A stretch of DNA of 64,000 bases, taken from the NCBI RefSeq assembly GCF_024699985.1, contig NZ_JAJONA010000002.1, forward strand, positions 1 to 64,000, read 5' to 3'. The notes under the pieces were generated by a model. That model saw nothing but the letters and a program-made list of their open reading frames with translations. It did not search any database and was not told the DNA's origin. The position numbers were made by a program, and so were the translations under genes. Source of the DNA: Phenylobacterium sp. J367 (GTDB lineage: Bacteria; Pseudomonadota; Alphaproteobacteria; Caulobacterales; Caulobacteraceae). Shown piece after piece: positions 47,077-57,604 of the stretch; positions within the stretch are counted from its first letter, which is position 1, and each line of letters begins with the position of its first letter.

Positions 47077-48573
47077 ATGGCCCAGTACCGACTAGAGGTG
47101 CAAACCATCCAGCGGTCGGCCGGCCGGTCCGCCGTGGCGGCCGCCGCCTATCGCTCTGGCGACCGCCTGATCGACGAGCGCCTGGCCATGGAGTTCGACT
47201 TCGGTTCGAAGGGCGACATCGAGTTCGCCGCCGTCATGGCGCCGGCCGATGCACCGGCGGCTTTCAGCGACCGGCAAACGCTGTGGAATGCGGCCGAAGC
47301 GGCTGAGAAGCGCAGGGACGCCGTGCCCGCGCGTGAGCTGTTGGTGTCGCTGCCGCATGAACTCGATTTCGCCCAGCGGCGGGCGCTGGTTCAGGCCTTT
47401 GTCGCCGAGCAGCTGGTGGCGCGCGGGATGATCGCCGATGTGGCGATGCACCGGCCGGGGCGAGAGGGCGACGAGCGCAATTTCCACGCTCACATCCTGG
47501 TCACCACGCGGTCGGTGACGCCGGAGGGTTTTGGCAAGAAACCTGCCGAATGGTGGAGTCCCAAGGCGCTTCGGGAGTGGCGTTCGGCCTGGGCCGAAAT
47601 CCAAAACGAGCATCTCCGCCGGCACCTTGGACCGGATGCCCCGCAGGTGTCGCATCTGTCGCTGGCCGAGCAGGGGTCTGACCGCGAACCCGGCGTGCAT
47701 CTGGGGCCGACGGCGAGCGCGCTGGAGCGCAAGGATGTCGCCTCGGAACGGGGTCAGCAGAACCGCGACACCGAGGCCCACAACGCCAAGCGCAAAGAGC
47801 TTCGGACCGACTTCCAGGCGACCGCCGACCGGCTCGTTCGGGAAGCGCCTGTGATCGCCGTTCCCGTAGCGAAATTGACGACCGAGGCCGAGCAGATGCG
47901 TTCGCGAATGATCGCGGAACGGGACCGCTGGGCGGCTGAGCGGGCGGCGCTCACCCTGCCGAAGATCGACAGCGTGCGGGCGCTGGAGCGCGAGCTCTTG
48001 CAGCCTGCCCGCACCGGCGTGGCGGCGGCGAAACTTCGGCTGCGGCAGACCGAACAGCGGGTCACCCAGGTGCGCCAGCGACGGCTCGCCCTGGTCCAGT
48101 GGATCCGCAATCCAGCGCGGATGATCTGGGCCAAGCACGCCGAGCTCAACGCCATCGCCAGGGCGCGGGCGGCGATGAAGCGGGCGGAGGTCGCTGTGCA
48201 GGTACGGGCGACCTGGATCGCCTCACCCGCCGGCCAGGCCTACGTCGCCAGCCGGCGCGGCCCGCAGTTGGAGCGGGCGGGCGACGTGGCCCGCCAGCGG
48301 CGGACCCTGGAGCGCAAGATCAAGCGGATCGACAAGCGGATCGAGGGCGCCACGCGGGCCTACAACGACCTACGCGTGGCCCAGGCGCTGGGTCAAAAGG
48401 AGTTGCAGGTTCCGTCCCATCTGCCGGACGAGACCCGGTTCATGCGGGAGGTCGGTGGCCCAGCGCGCGCGGCATTGATGCGCTACCCGGCGCCGGCGCG
48501 CGCCCAGGCCGTCGAACGCCTCAACCGCTCAATGGGCCAGACCATCGGGCGCACCTTCATACCCGGACGGTGA
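47077..48573 (+). CDS. MobA/MobL (MobQ) relaxase
   Basis: Intact, 498 residues, about 95 bases from nic. Motif I region: YRLEVQTIQRSAGRSAVAAA with AYRSGDRL; the nucleophilic tyrosine is probably that in AAYRSG or nearby. Motif III has the metal-binding histidines in ERNFHAHILVTTR. A long basic coiled-coil C-terminus (RKIKRIDKRIEGATRAYNDL) replaces the helicase domain found in Ti TraA, so another helicase must unwind the strand. It cleaves oriT and pilots the strand into the recipient. Confidence 0.9.
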   Translation: MAQYRLEVQTIQRSAGRSAVAAAAYRSGDRLIDERLAMEFDFGSKGDIEFAAVMAPADAPAAFSDRQTLWNAAEAAEKRRDAVPARELLVSLPHELDFAQRRALVQAFVAEQLVARGMIADVAMHRPGREGDERNFHAHILVTTRSVTPEGFGKKPAEWWSPKALREWRSAWAEIQNEHLRRHLGPDAPQVSHLSLAEQGSDREPGVHLGPTASALERKDVASERGQQNRDTEAHNAKRKELRTDFQATADRLVREAPVIAVPVAKLTTEAEQMRSRMIAERDRWAAERAALTLPKIDSVRALERELLQPARTGVAAAKLRLRQTEQRVTQVRQRRLALVQWIRNPARMIWAKHAELNAIARARAAMKRAEVAVQVRATWIASPAGQAYVASRRGPQLERAGDVARQRRTLERKIKRIDKRIEGATRAYNDLRVAQALGQKELQVPSHLPDETRFMREVGGPARAALMRYPAPARAQAVERLNRSMGQTIGRTFIPGR

Positions 48574-48580
48574 GGCGGAC

Positions 48581-50573
48581 ATGAGCACATCTCAACGCCT
48601 GGTATTGGTGCTTCCCGTAGCCGTCCTGGCGATCCTCTTGGGCCTCGCCTGGGCGACCCAGCAGGCCGCGCACGGACTGCACTATGCGGCCCGCGCTGGG
48701 CGCGGGCTGGGCCGATGTAGGGCCCGTTCGCCTCTACCGGCCGTGGGCGTTCGGCGAGTGGTATCTGACCCTTCAGCCGCGCTATCCGCGCCTGTTCGAT
48801 GGCGCGGGCCTGGCAGGTCTCGCCGTGGCCCTCGCGCCGATCCTCTTGGTGGCGCTGGCGACCCGCGGCTCGGCGCGGTCGCCCAAGGCCTTTGGCCGGG
48901 ACGCCTGGGCCGATCTGGCCGATGTCGCGCGGGCGAGACTGTTCGGGGCGGGCGGCCAGATCAGGGGCCGGGTGCTGGGGCGGTTCAAGGGTCGCTACCT
49001 GACCTATGGCGGTCCTGAGCATGCGATCATCGTCGGCGCCTCGCGCAGCGGGAAGGGGGCGGGCCATGTGGTGCCGACCCTGGTCGCCTGGCCGGAGAGC
49101 GCCTTCGTCTACGACCGCAAGGGCGAGCTTTGGCACATCACGGCGGATCACCGGAAGACGTTCAGCCACGTCTTCTACTTCGCGCCGACCGACCCCAACA
49201 CGGTGCGCTGGAACCCGCTGTTCGAGGTTCGCAAGGGGCCGATGGAGATCGCCGACATCCAGAACGTCGTCGGCATCCTGGTCGACCCCTTGGGCCGCAA
49301 AGCCGGGGACCTCAATTTCTGGGACCAGAGCGCCACCGACTTCTTCACGGCGGTCATCTTGCATGTGCTCTACAGCGAGCCCGACGAGCGCAAGAACCTC
49401 GCCCAGGTTCGCCGGCTGCTGATCGACATCGAGCCGACGCTGCACGTCATGCTGCACACCCAGCATCGCCATCGGCCCGACTATCACGCGGCCGATGGGC
49501 TGGCGCGCGACGACGACAACGCGCCGATCCCCGAGATCCATCCCGAAGTGCGTTTGGGGGCCACGGCGCTCGCCGGCATGGACGAGCGGGTGAAGTCGAA
49601 TGTGCTGGCCACCTGCCGGGCGTCGCTGTCGCTGTGGGCCGATCCCCTCGTGGAATACGCCACCAGCTGGTCCGACTTCTCGATCGGCGACCTGGTCTGC
49701 GCCGAGGCGCCAGTGACCTTCTACCTGATCACCCCGCAGGCCCATGCCGACCGCCTGGCGTTCCTGGTGCGGGTGTTCATCCGGCAGAGCGTGAACAGCC
49801 TGATGGAGCATGAGCATTATGACAGCCGTAGGCGGCGCAAGCGCCATCGGTTGCTGCTGCTGCTCGACGAGTTCCCCAAGCTCGGCAGCCTGCCGTTCCT
49901 GGAGAACGCCATGGGCGAAATGGCCGGCTACGGCCTGACCGCCCACCTGATCTGCCAGAGCTTCAACGACGTGTTCTCCAAGTACGGCGAGAAAACGCCG
50001 TTATTCGACAACATGCACATCACGGCGACCTTCGCGACCTCCGAGCCGACCAGCATCGAGAAAGTCACCCGGCGGGCCGGCAAGGCGCTGGAGATGCGGG
50101 AGAGCTACAGCGACCCGCGCAGCCTGTTTGGCCGGGCGCATCGGTCCACCTCGCAGTCGGAACAGCAACGCTACATTCTGTCTGAGGAGGACGTGCGCGG
50201 CCTCGATGACCGCAAGCAGTTCCTGTTCGTCAACAACACCAAACCGATCCTGGCGGACAAGATCCGCTACTACGAAGAGCCGTTCTTCAAGGCGCGCACG
50301 GGCGACTATTTCCACGGTGCGCCGGCGGCCTACGAGCAGCGGCCGGGGGCGGCGGACCTGCCTGGCCCCGCCAGCATCGATTGGCGTGGCGTCAGGGCCG
50401 TCTGTGCGCCGCCAGAGGCCTTCGCCGGCGTCCGTGTGCCCAAGCCCCGCTACAGCGGCGCTGGGGGGCCTGTGGAGGCCCCGGGCGCACCGGAGGCGGT
50501 GTTGGCCGCCGACTACCTCACCATGGCCCCTGTCGCGGCTCTACGGCCCGATGACGACGATGGCAGCCTTTGA
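48581..50573 (+). CDS. traG: TraG/VirD4 type IV coupling protein, one frameshift
   Basis: Brings the relaxosome to the channel. ATG 48581 starts with the first membrane helix (LVLPVAVLAILLGLAWA); a frame change near 48690 leads to GAGWADVGPVRLYRPW and the second helix (LAGLAVALAPILLVAL). Walker A is VGASRSGKGAGHVVPTL; Walker B is HRLLLLLDEFPKLGSLPFLE; then LTAHLICQSFNDVFSKYG. About 660 residues. It lies between relaxase and trbB as in the RP4 and Ti order. Confidence 0.9.
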
Positions 50574-50598
50574 ACCCCTTCATTTCCGTGAGCGCCCC

Positions 50599-51552
50599 AT
50601 GACCGAACGCCATCCTGTTATTCTCGACCGCAAGGTCGCTGCGCTCCGGCAAGCCATGGGACCGGTCATCGCTCAGGCTCTGGCCGACCGCATGGTGGTC
50701 GAGGTGATGGTCAATCCAGACGGCAAGATCTGGATCGACCGGATCGGGGAGGGGCGCTCGTGGACGGGCGAGCATCTGGCGGCCGCCGACTCTGACCGGA
50801 TCCTGCGGCTCCTGGCCGACCACGCAGGCGAAGTGGTCACCCGAGACCGGCCCCGGGTCAGTGCGACCCTGCCTGAGACCGGGGAACGGTTCCAAGGCGC
50901 CTTCATGCCGGTTGTGGCGCGGCCCGCCTTTGCGATCCGCAAGCGGCCCGAGGTGGTGTTCACCCTTGGCGACTATGTGGACGGCGGCATGATGAGCGCC
51001 GGCCAGGCCGAAATCATCCGGGCCTCGGCCGTTGCGCGGGAGAATTTGCTGATCGTGGGCGGCACGGGGTCGGGCAAGACTACGCTGGCCAACGCCATCC
51101 TGGCCGAGCCGGCTTTCGCCGGCGACCGGGTCGTGCTGATCGAGGATACGGCCGAACTGCAGTGCTCGGCGGCCGACCAGGTCCAGATGCTGACCAAGCG
51201 TACCGAGCCCGCGGTGACCATGACCGACCTGGTGCGCGACACCCTGCGTCTGCGGCCTGACCGGATTGTCATCGGCGAGGTCCGGGACGGCTCGGCGCTG
51301 GATCTGCTGAAGGCCTGGAACACCGGCCATCCGGGGGGCTTGGCCACGCTTCACGCCAATAGCGCGGCGGAAGGCCTTAGCCGGCTGGAAGACCTGATCG
51401 GCGAAGTGACCCAGCGCATCCCGCACCGCGCCATCGGTCAGGCGATCGACCTAGTCATCCATATCACCCGCACCCCTGGCGGCCGCCGGGTCACGGAGAT
51501 CATGCGTGTGACCGGGTGGGGGGAGGGCGGCTACGAACTGCAGGCCGCGTAG
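50599..51552 (+). CDS. trbB: TrbB (VirB11 family) secretion ATPase
   Basis: Intact, 317 residues from ATG 50599. It is a hexameric ATPase at the base of the channel. Walker A LIVGGTGSGKTTLANAIL, Asp box VVLIEDTAELQC, Walker B-like LRPDRIVIGEVRDGSALDLL and the His box GGLATLHANSA are all present in order. In related plasmids trbB directly precedes trbC, but here it is followed by a second AbiE pair and defence genes, with trbC at 8.95 kb. Confidence 0.92.
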   Translation: MTERHPVILDRKVAALRQAMGPVIAQALADRMVVEVMVNPDGKIWIDRIGEGRSWTGEHLAAADSDRILRLLADHAGEVVTRDRPRVSATLPETGERFQGAFMPVVARPAFAIRKRPEVVFTLGDYVDGGMMSAGQAEIIRASAVARENLLIVGGTGSGKTTLANAILAEPAFAGDRVVLIEDTAELQCSAADQVQMLTKRTEPAVTMTDLVRDTLRLRPDRIVIGEVRDGSALDLLKAWNTGHPGGLATLHANSAAEGLSRLEDLIGEVTQRIPHRAIGQAIDLVIHITRTPGGRRVTEIMRVTGWGEGGYELQAA

Positions 51553-51568
51553 GCCGGCGTGTGGACGG

Positions 51569-52516
51569 TCAGAGCCGCGGCGCCCACTCTGCGATCTTGG
51601 CCAGGATCTCGTCGAAGTCCGGCTGACCCCGGAAATAGAGAGCGCTTGAGGCCGCATAGGCCTTCTTGAGTTTCTGGCGGACGTCGGGGTCGCTCAGGAC
51701 GAAGGCCTCGTTCTCGGCGATGACGGGGTTATCGGCCCTGGGAAACCGCTTGGCCTTGTGGTCGAGGTAGGCCTGCGTGCCGATGAACGCCTGGACGGCG
51801 GGGTCCTGGAGCAGCGAATAGACGTCGTAGTAGTGGCGCATGAAGTTGGGCGGGAACGCGCCGGTGTCCTGCTGCTGGCGGAATTTGGTCGAGATGGCCT
51901 GCAGCTTTTCGACGAGGGTGTGGCCGGGGTGGTAGCAGGCGACGCCCAGGGCGCGGTTGTCGGTGATCTCGACCCGGCTAGCGGCGTAGTCATAGGCCCA
52001 GGAACTGATGTCTCGCGCCTCGTTGGGCGCGACGTCGTCGAAGCCGACCTCCAGCAAGACCCCGTCCTTCAGGCCCTCGACCGATCCGTTGATGCTGGCA
52101 TAGGCGAGGCGGATTCCGGCGCTGCGATAGTGCCGGGTGTCATCGAACGCCGTATCGCGCTCGACCGCGGTGATTCCGTCGATGACGATGGTTTGCGCGA
52201 GGTGATCGTAGAAGTCCTTGCGGCTCTGGACGTGTGCCGGCTTGTCGTGGTTGCGGCCGGTCATCACCGGCGGGTTGGCCGGCGGTTCGATGCGGATGTC
52301 GATGTCTTCCGAGAACCGGCTGATCAGGCCGTAGCCCTTGGACAGCGAGGTGCCGCCCTTCAGCTCGAAGGTCAGGCCCAGCTGCTGCAGGCCGTAGAGG
52401 CTCTGCATGATCCAATAGTCCTTCTCGACCAGGGCCGGGGCGATGCCCTGGTCGTCGGCGACGATCCGGATCAGGTCGGCGAATTGCGGATGGTGGTGCA
52501 GGAGGTCAGGCGGCAT
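51569..52516 (-). CDS. AbiEii/AbiGii-like nucleotidyltransferase toxin (second pair)
   Basis: Intact, 315 residues. Motif I FELKGGTSLSKGYGLISRFS, motif II EDIDIRIEP and motif III-IV VEKLQAISTKFRQQQ identify the DUF1814 nucleotidyltransferase family of type IV toxins. It lies downstream of and overlaps its presumed antitoxin by eleven bases, and converges on trbB with a 16-base gap. Sequence-wise it is unlike the first AbiEii pair, so this is a separate system, not a duplication. Confidence 0.82.
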   Translation of the reverse strand: MPPDLLHHHPQFADLIRIVADDQGIAPALVEKDYWIMQSLYGLQQLGLTFELKGGTSLSKGYGLISRFSEDIDIRIEPPANPPVMTGRNHDKPAHVQSRKDFYDHLAQTIVIDGITAVERDTAFDDTRHYRSAGIRLAYASINGSVEGLKDGVLLEVGFDDVAPNEARDISSWAYDYAASRVEITDNRALGVACYHPGHTLVEKLQAISTKFRQQQDTGAFPPNFMRHYYDVYSLLQDPAVQAFIGTQAYLDHKAKRFPRADNPVIAENEAFVLSDPDVRQKLKKAYAASSALYFRGQPDFDEILAKIAEWAPRL

Positions 52517-53102
52517 CCTGCATCCCGACCTCGGCCAGAGCGCGGGCGAAGAACTTCTTGGCCCGTTCAGAACCGTAGGTCTGGGCGGCCTTCTTCACGC
52601 GGCCCCGGTCGCCGGCGGCCAAACGCGCCTTGACGCGCTCGAGCACCTCGTACGCGCTTTCCCCAAGCTGGTCGAGGTTGTTGACCAGGTCCACCAGCAG
52701 AAATTCCGGGCTGAGCTTCTTGGGGAAGGCCGGCTTCATGCGGAAGTCATAGGTGCGGCCGCCCAGGGTGAACTTGCCGTGGCGCTTATGGTTGTAGACC
52801 ACAGTCCTATTCTGCAGCTGGGTCGTGCCGACGCCGAGCATGTTGTAGGCGTTCGGCGACGCCAGCAGGAATGGGCCGCCCTTCAGGAAGGTCGACACCA
52901 GGGTGTCGTCCTCGGGCGGCGCCTTGCCGAAGGGGGTCTGCTTGGGCGCATAGTAGAGGCCGCCGGCGAGCTTGGTCAGCACGCCGGCCTGCACGGCTTC
53001 CTTGAGGTGGCGGTCGACCGCCGTCGACCACTGGGCCAAGTCCGCCCGGCGGTAGGTCTGCCCGGGACGGAGCTTGGCCTTGAACTGGTCGAACTTGCTC
53101 AT
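52506..53102 (-). CDS. DUF6088/AbiEi-like antitoxin (second pair)
   Basis: Intact, 198 residues. The N-terminal winged helix (GQTYRRADLAQWSTAVDRHL, then KLAGGLYYAP) and FLKGGPFLLASPNAYNMLG are typical of DUF6088 antitoxin-like regulators paired with AbiEii toxins. The C-terminus is basic (GDRGRVKKAAQTYGSERAKK). It precedes the nucleotidyltransferase, as in type IV systems. Confidence 0.78.
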   Translation of the reverse strand: MSKFDQFKAKLRPGQTYRRADLAQWSTAVDRHLKEAVQAGVLTKLAGGLYYAPKQTPFGKAPPEDDTLVSTFLKGGPFLLASPNAYNMLGVGTTQLQNRTVVYNHKRHGKFTLGGRTYDFRMKPAFPKKLSPEFLLVDLVNNLDQLGESAYEVLERVKARLAAGDRGRVKKAAQTYGSERAKKFFARALAEVGMQDAA

Positions 53103-53474
53103 GGCTGCAATCTAGGCCTCCGGGGTGATTTTGCAAGGAATGTCATTAAAAATCCATGCAATCTGTGACGAGGTGAAGGTCTGGAAAGGGGCGGTTCCCG
53201 ATGGGGGGACGGGAAAGTTTTCCCCTGCGGCTGAGCCCAAGTCTCGTCCGACCCCTTCTGCAGGGACACCCCGCAACGCCCCGGATACGGAGAGTGGCCG
53301 GCGCGCGTCCTGGTCCCGCCGCTGACGCGGCTCCTACGGGGCGGCCCCCTTCGAGCGCCTAGCCGGTCAATCCCGTCTTCTGGACAGTTTCCGCTGCGAA
53401 TGTTTAGGTTTCGTCTTTCGACACAACGCGGGGAAGCGCATCGCCGACCCTTAAGGGACCGGTGAGCTTTCACG
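53103..53474. promoter_or_regulatory. Divergent intergenic region between the AbiE pair and qatA
   Basis: About 370 bases. TGCAATCT occurs at 53106-53113 and 53157-53164, flanking an AT-rich stretch (CATTAAAAATCC), probably the promoter and operator of the antitoxin gene. The other half toward qatA contains GGGAAAGTTTTCCCC near 53208-53224, a palindrome-like site, and no open gene. Confidence 0.45.
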
Positions 53475-55423
53475 ATGACTGCACCGCCGGAAACGCTTTT
53501 TCTCAGCGACCAGGAGACCGCGGTCGATCTCCTCTATTACGAGGCGGTCGCGCGGACCGTTGTGCGACTTATCCGTCAGAGCGCCAGCGTGCCCGTAACC
53601 ATCGGCGTCCACGGCGACTGGGGGGCGGGCAAGTCGAGCGTCCTGAAGATGACGGCCCAGGCCTTCGAGGGCGAGAAGCGGATCGTGACCCTGTGGTTCA
53701 ACGGCTGGGTGTTCGAGGGCTTCGAGGACGCCAAGACCGTCGTCATAGAGACGCTGGTCGCCGAATTGCGGCGGGCGCGTCCGACCTCCACCAAGGTCGC
53801 TGAAGCGGCGAAGAAGGTGTTGAAGCGGGTAGACTGGCTCAAGGTCGCCCAAAAGGCCGGCGGGCTGGCGTTTACGGCGACGACGGGTATCCCGTCGCCC
53901 GACCTCCTGAAGAGCCTCTATGACGGCCTTTCCGGATTGGTCGCCAACCCCGGGCAGATGCTCAACGCGGAGAACCTGAAAGCGGTGACCGAGCAGGCCG
54001 GCGGCCTGCTGAGGGCGGCGGAGTCGTCATCAGAGACGGTCCCGGATCAGATGCATGCCTTCCGCGAGGAATTCGATGCGCTGTTGGACGCCGCCGATAT
54101 CGATCAGCTGGTGGTGCTGATCGACGATCTCGACCGCTGCCTACCCGAAACTGCGATCTCGACGCTCGAAGCGATCCGGCTCTTCCTGTTCGTCCCGCGC
54201 ACCGCCTTCGTCATCGCCGCCGACGAGGCGATGATCGAATATTCCGTGCGCCGCCATTTCCCCGATCTACCGGCCAGTTCCGGGCCAATGACCTATGCGC
54301 GCAACTATCTCGAAAAGCTGATCCAGGTCCCGTTCCGCATTCCCGCGCTCGGCCTGGCCGAGACACGGGCTTACGTCACCTTGCTCCTGACGCAGCGCGC
54401 CCTGGGCGAGGGGGCGGCGCCGTTCCAGGCGCTGTTGGCCGCGGCGCGCGAGGACCTGCGGCGGCCGTGGGCCAGCCGTGGCCTCGACCGCAAGGCGGTC
54501 CAGACGGCGCTCTCCGGCGTCATTCCCCAGCCGGTCGAGGAGGCTTTGCGCATTAGCGCGCAAGTGACGCGGCTGCTGACCGACGGGACGCGTGGCAATC
54601 CGCGTCAGATCAAGCGCTTCCTCAATTCGATGGCGCTGCGCCGGGCGATCGCTGACGAGCGGGGCTTCGGCGAGGAGATCGAACTGCCGGTGCTCGCCAA
54701 GGTCATGCTCGCCGAGCGGTTCGCCCCCGACCTCTACGAGCAGCTCTCTCGCCTGGCGGCGACGGCTGCGAACGGCAAGGTCGCGGCGCTCGCCGTGCTT
54801 GAGGCCTCTTCCCCGGAAAGTGAAGCCGCCACCCCCTCGCGGAACGCGAAGACCAGCACGACGGCGGCGGAGCCTGAGGTTGAAGACTGGCTGAAGAGTG
54901 ATTGGGCCAAGGGCTGGGCGGCGATCGAGCCGGCGCTCGCCGACATCGACCTGCGGCCCTATGTGTTCGTGACCCGCGACAAGCGAAGCTTCTTCGCCGG
55001 CGTGATCGCCGCCGATCACCTGGAAGCCCTGGTGGAGCGTCTGAGCGGCTCTGCCATGGCCGCCCGGTCGGCCGAGGGGAGGTGGCGCGCCTGAACGATG
55101 CGGAGGCCGAACAGGTGTTCGACGCTCTGCAGTCGCGGATCCTATCGGCCGAGAAACTAACCAGCGCGCCAGCGGGCGTGCCGGGACTGGCGCTTCTCGC
55201 GCGTCTGCGCCCGCCCCTGCAGCGGCGGCTTCTCGGCTTCCTGCAGGGCCTTCCCGTCGACAGCGTCGGCGGTTGGGCGGTCACCAGCTGGGGCGGCGCG
55301 TTCGTCGAGCCCGGGATCGTCAGCGAATTCGCCAGCCTGCAGCAGACCTGGGCGACGAGCGCGACCAGCGCCGGCCTCAAAGCGGCGGCGGTGGCCTCTT
55401 CGAAACTCAAACGGGCCACCTGA
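53475..55423 (+). CDS. qatA: QatA, KAP-family P-loop ATPase of the Qat anti-phage system, one frameshift
   Basis: First gene of a complete qatABCD operon. ATG 53475 after GGTGAGC. Walker A reads GVHGDWGAGKSSVLKM, followed by the KAP hallmark VTLWFNGWVFEGFEDAKTV; Walker B is LVVLIDDLDRCLPE with ISTLEAIRLFLF, and NPRQIKRFLNSM is the C-terminal KAP block. The frame stops at 55094, but adding one G in the G-run near 55078 continues it through RLNDAEAEQVFDALQSRIL to 55423, where qatB begins. The extended product of about 650 residues is favoured; a separate 113-residue gene from GTG 55082 is the alternative. Confidence 0.82.
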
Positions 55424-56249
55424 TGGGGACCTCCAGCAGTTATGGCGGGCCTCAAATCGGGTTGATCCCCAGTTGGGTAGACGACCCCGCCACGGGCGTG
55501 GCCGCACCCGAGACGGCTCCCGTCGACCCCGCGGCGGCGTCCGGTCCGCCGCGCATCACGCCGGACCTCAGCGGCGCGGGATCGTTCCGCAGCGCCCGGA
55601 TCGCCTTCAACCAGTTTGCGCGCACGGGCAACCGAGACGCACTCGCCCGGGGCGTCTCCCGTTACGTGCGCGATGGCGTCGGCGGCAGCGGGCGGGCCGC
55701 GCGCCGGATGGGCGAAGCACGCGCGGCCGCCGGCCGGCTCCTCGGGGTCGTTCGCGACGTCGCGCGGGATGGGGCCGCCGAGGCGTTGCGGCGGGTCGAT
55801 CTGGCCGGTCTGGCCGGCCGCCCCGCCGAGGACGTGCTGCTCTCCCTCCTGGAAGTGATCTGCCCGCCGGGAGGCTCGCTCGACGAAGCGATCGCCAGAC
55901 AGGGGATGCTGGAGGCGATCGACAGCTTGGCTGAGGAAGGGCTGGGCGCTTCGATACGCTGACCGCGGGCCAGCTCGAAGAGTTCTTCCTCGATGTGGTC
56001 GCCCGCACCATCGAAGCCCGGATTCTCAACGACATCGGAATTAAGGGCGTGAGTATTCCCGACGATGTCGGGGCGATCGACAGGCTGCAGGCGCAGCTGC
56101 ACGATTTCGTCGCCGGCACAGTGCGTGGCGAACTGGCGGGCCGGCTCAGCGGTGTCGAAAGCCTAAGTGATCGCGCGGTCGTCGGCGCGGCGAACGGCAT
56201 CTACGAGGCGGCGTTCGAGATGTTGGCCATCCTGGGAGACGACGCATGA
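55423..56249 (+). CDS. qatB: QatB of the Qat anti-phage system, one frameshift
   Basis: ATG 55423 overlaps the preceding stop (TGATG). The start MGTSSSYGGP with a following proline-rich stretch is characteristic of QatB. Helical segments FRSARIAFNQFARTGNRDAL and GVSRYVRDGVGGSGRAARRM follow; a frame change near 55945 leads to LTAGQLEEFFLDVVARTIEA and ends at 56249. About 275 residues. The function of QatB is unknown. Its stop overlaps qatC (ATGA at 56246). Confidence 0.8.
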
Positions 56250-57604
56250 GACCCCACAGCGTCGTGTGCCGACTCGGCGACCGGGACCGCGCGCGGATTC
56301 CCGCCGCCGCGGGGGTTCAGCAGACGGAGATCTCTTTCATCGCGGCGGATCGCCGGCTGGATTTCGGCCTGGGCCATGCGCTCGATCAATTGGCGGCGGT
56401 GGGTCTGCGGCCCAGCGAGATCGCCGTTGACCTTGGTGTGCTGGCGGCGACCCTCACCGCCGCCGACACGCGGATCAATCGGCGCTCGGAATCGCAGGAT
56501 GGCTGGACGCGTGAGATCACCCTCGAAGTCCCTGTCTCCGACCCGGCGCTGTGGACATCGGTAGAAGACTTGGTGGTCCGCATGCTCAATTTCCTCACCG
56601 GCGACCGGTGGGGATTGCGTTTCCGCGCGCGGCCGGCGGGGCTGAAACGCCTCGCGCCGGCGCCGACCTCGGCTTGCGATGTATCGCCCGCCGGACGTCT
56701 GCCTGTTTTCGGGCGGCCTCGACAGTTTCATCGGCGCCATCGACCTGCTGGCCGGCGGCCGTGCGCCCCTGTTCGTCAGCCACTACTGGGATGGGGTAAC
56801 GAGCGCCCATCAAACCTATTGCGGCAACCGGCTGGAGAAACATTACCCCAAGGCGGGATTCATGCACCTTCGGGCGCGCGTCGGCTTCCCAACCGACGCC
56901 GTCGCCGGTTCGGGCGTCGAGAACTCGCTTCGCGGCCGCTCCTTCCTATTCTTCGCCCTCGCGGCCCTAGCCGCGGACGCGATCAAGGATGATGTGACGA
57001 TCCACGTGCCCGAGAACGGGCTCATCTCCCTGAACGTACCACTCGACCCCCTGCGGCTTGGATCCCTCAGCACCCGCACGACGCATCCCTTTTACATGGC
57101 GCGATGGAATGAGCTCCTCCGCCGGTTGGGCATCAAGGCAAACCTCAACAACCGCTACCGCCACCAGACCAAGGGCGAGATGGTCGCCGGTTGCGCCGAT
57201 CGCGCCTTCCTCGAACGCACCGCGAAGGGGACGATGTCCTGCAGCTCGCCGGCCAAGGCGCGCTGGTCCGGCGCCCCGCCGCAGCACTGTGGCCATTGCG
57301 TTCCCTGCCTGATCCGTCGCGCTGCCCTGGTCGCCGGACTGGGCACGGATAACACCACCTATACCCTGCAAGATCTGCGCGCCGCCCGCTCGACGCGGCG
57401 AAGGCGGAAGGCGAGCACGTCCGGTCGTTCCAGCTGGCGATCGCCCGGCATAGGGCGCGGCCCGGGTCCGCGCGGTTTCGTATCCATCAGCCCGGCCCGC
57501 TGAACGACGCGCCGGCTGAGCTTGGCGCCTATGAACAGGTCTATGTGAACGGCCTGAACGAAGTGGGGGCACTGCTGGCCGGGGTTGTGGCAAGGCCCCT
57601 CTGA
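56246..57604 (+). CDS. qatC: QatC, QueC-like ATPase of the Qat system, two frameshifts
   Basis: The N-terminal third (MRPHSVVCRLGDRDRARIPA) is specific to QatC; after a frame change near 56676 the QueC-like domain begins with the ATP loop LFSGGLDSFIGAIDLLAGG. Cysteines for a zinc site appear as SCSSPAKARWSG and QHCGHCVPCLIRRAALVAG. A second frame change near 57410 leads to the end at 57604. About 450 residues. QueC relatives make nitriles or modify protein termini; in Qat it probably modifies a partner. Overlaps qatD by TGATG. Confidence 0.85.

Noticed and set aside
56246-57604. QueC queuosine biosynthesis gene supplying preQ0 to DpdA
   Set aside because: The gene lies within qatABCD, has the QatC-specific N-terminal third, and no queD, queE or folE gene is near.
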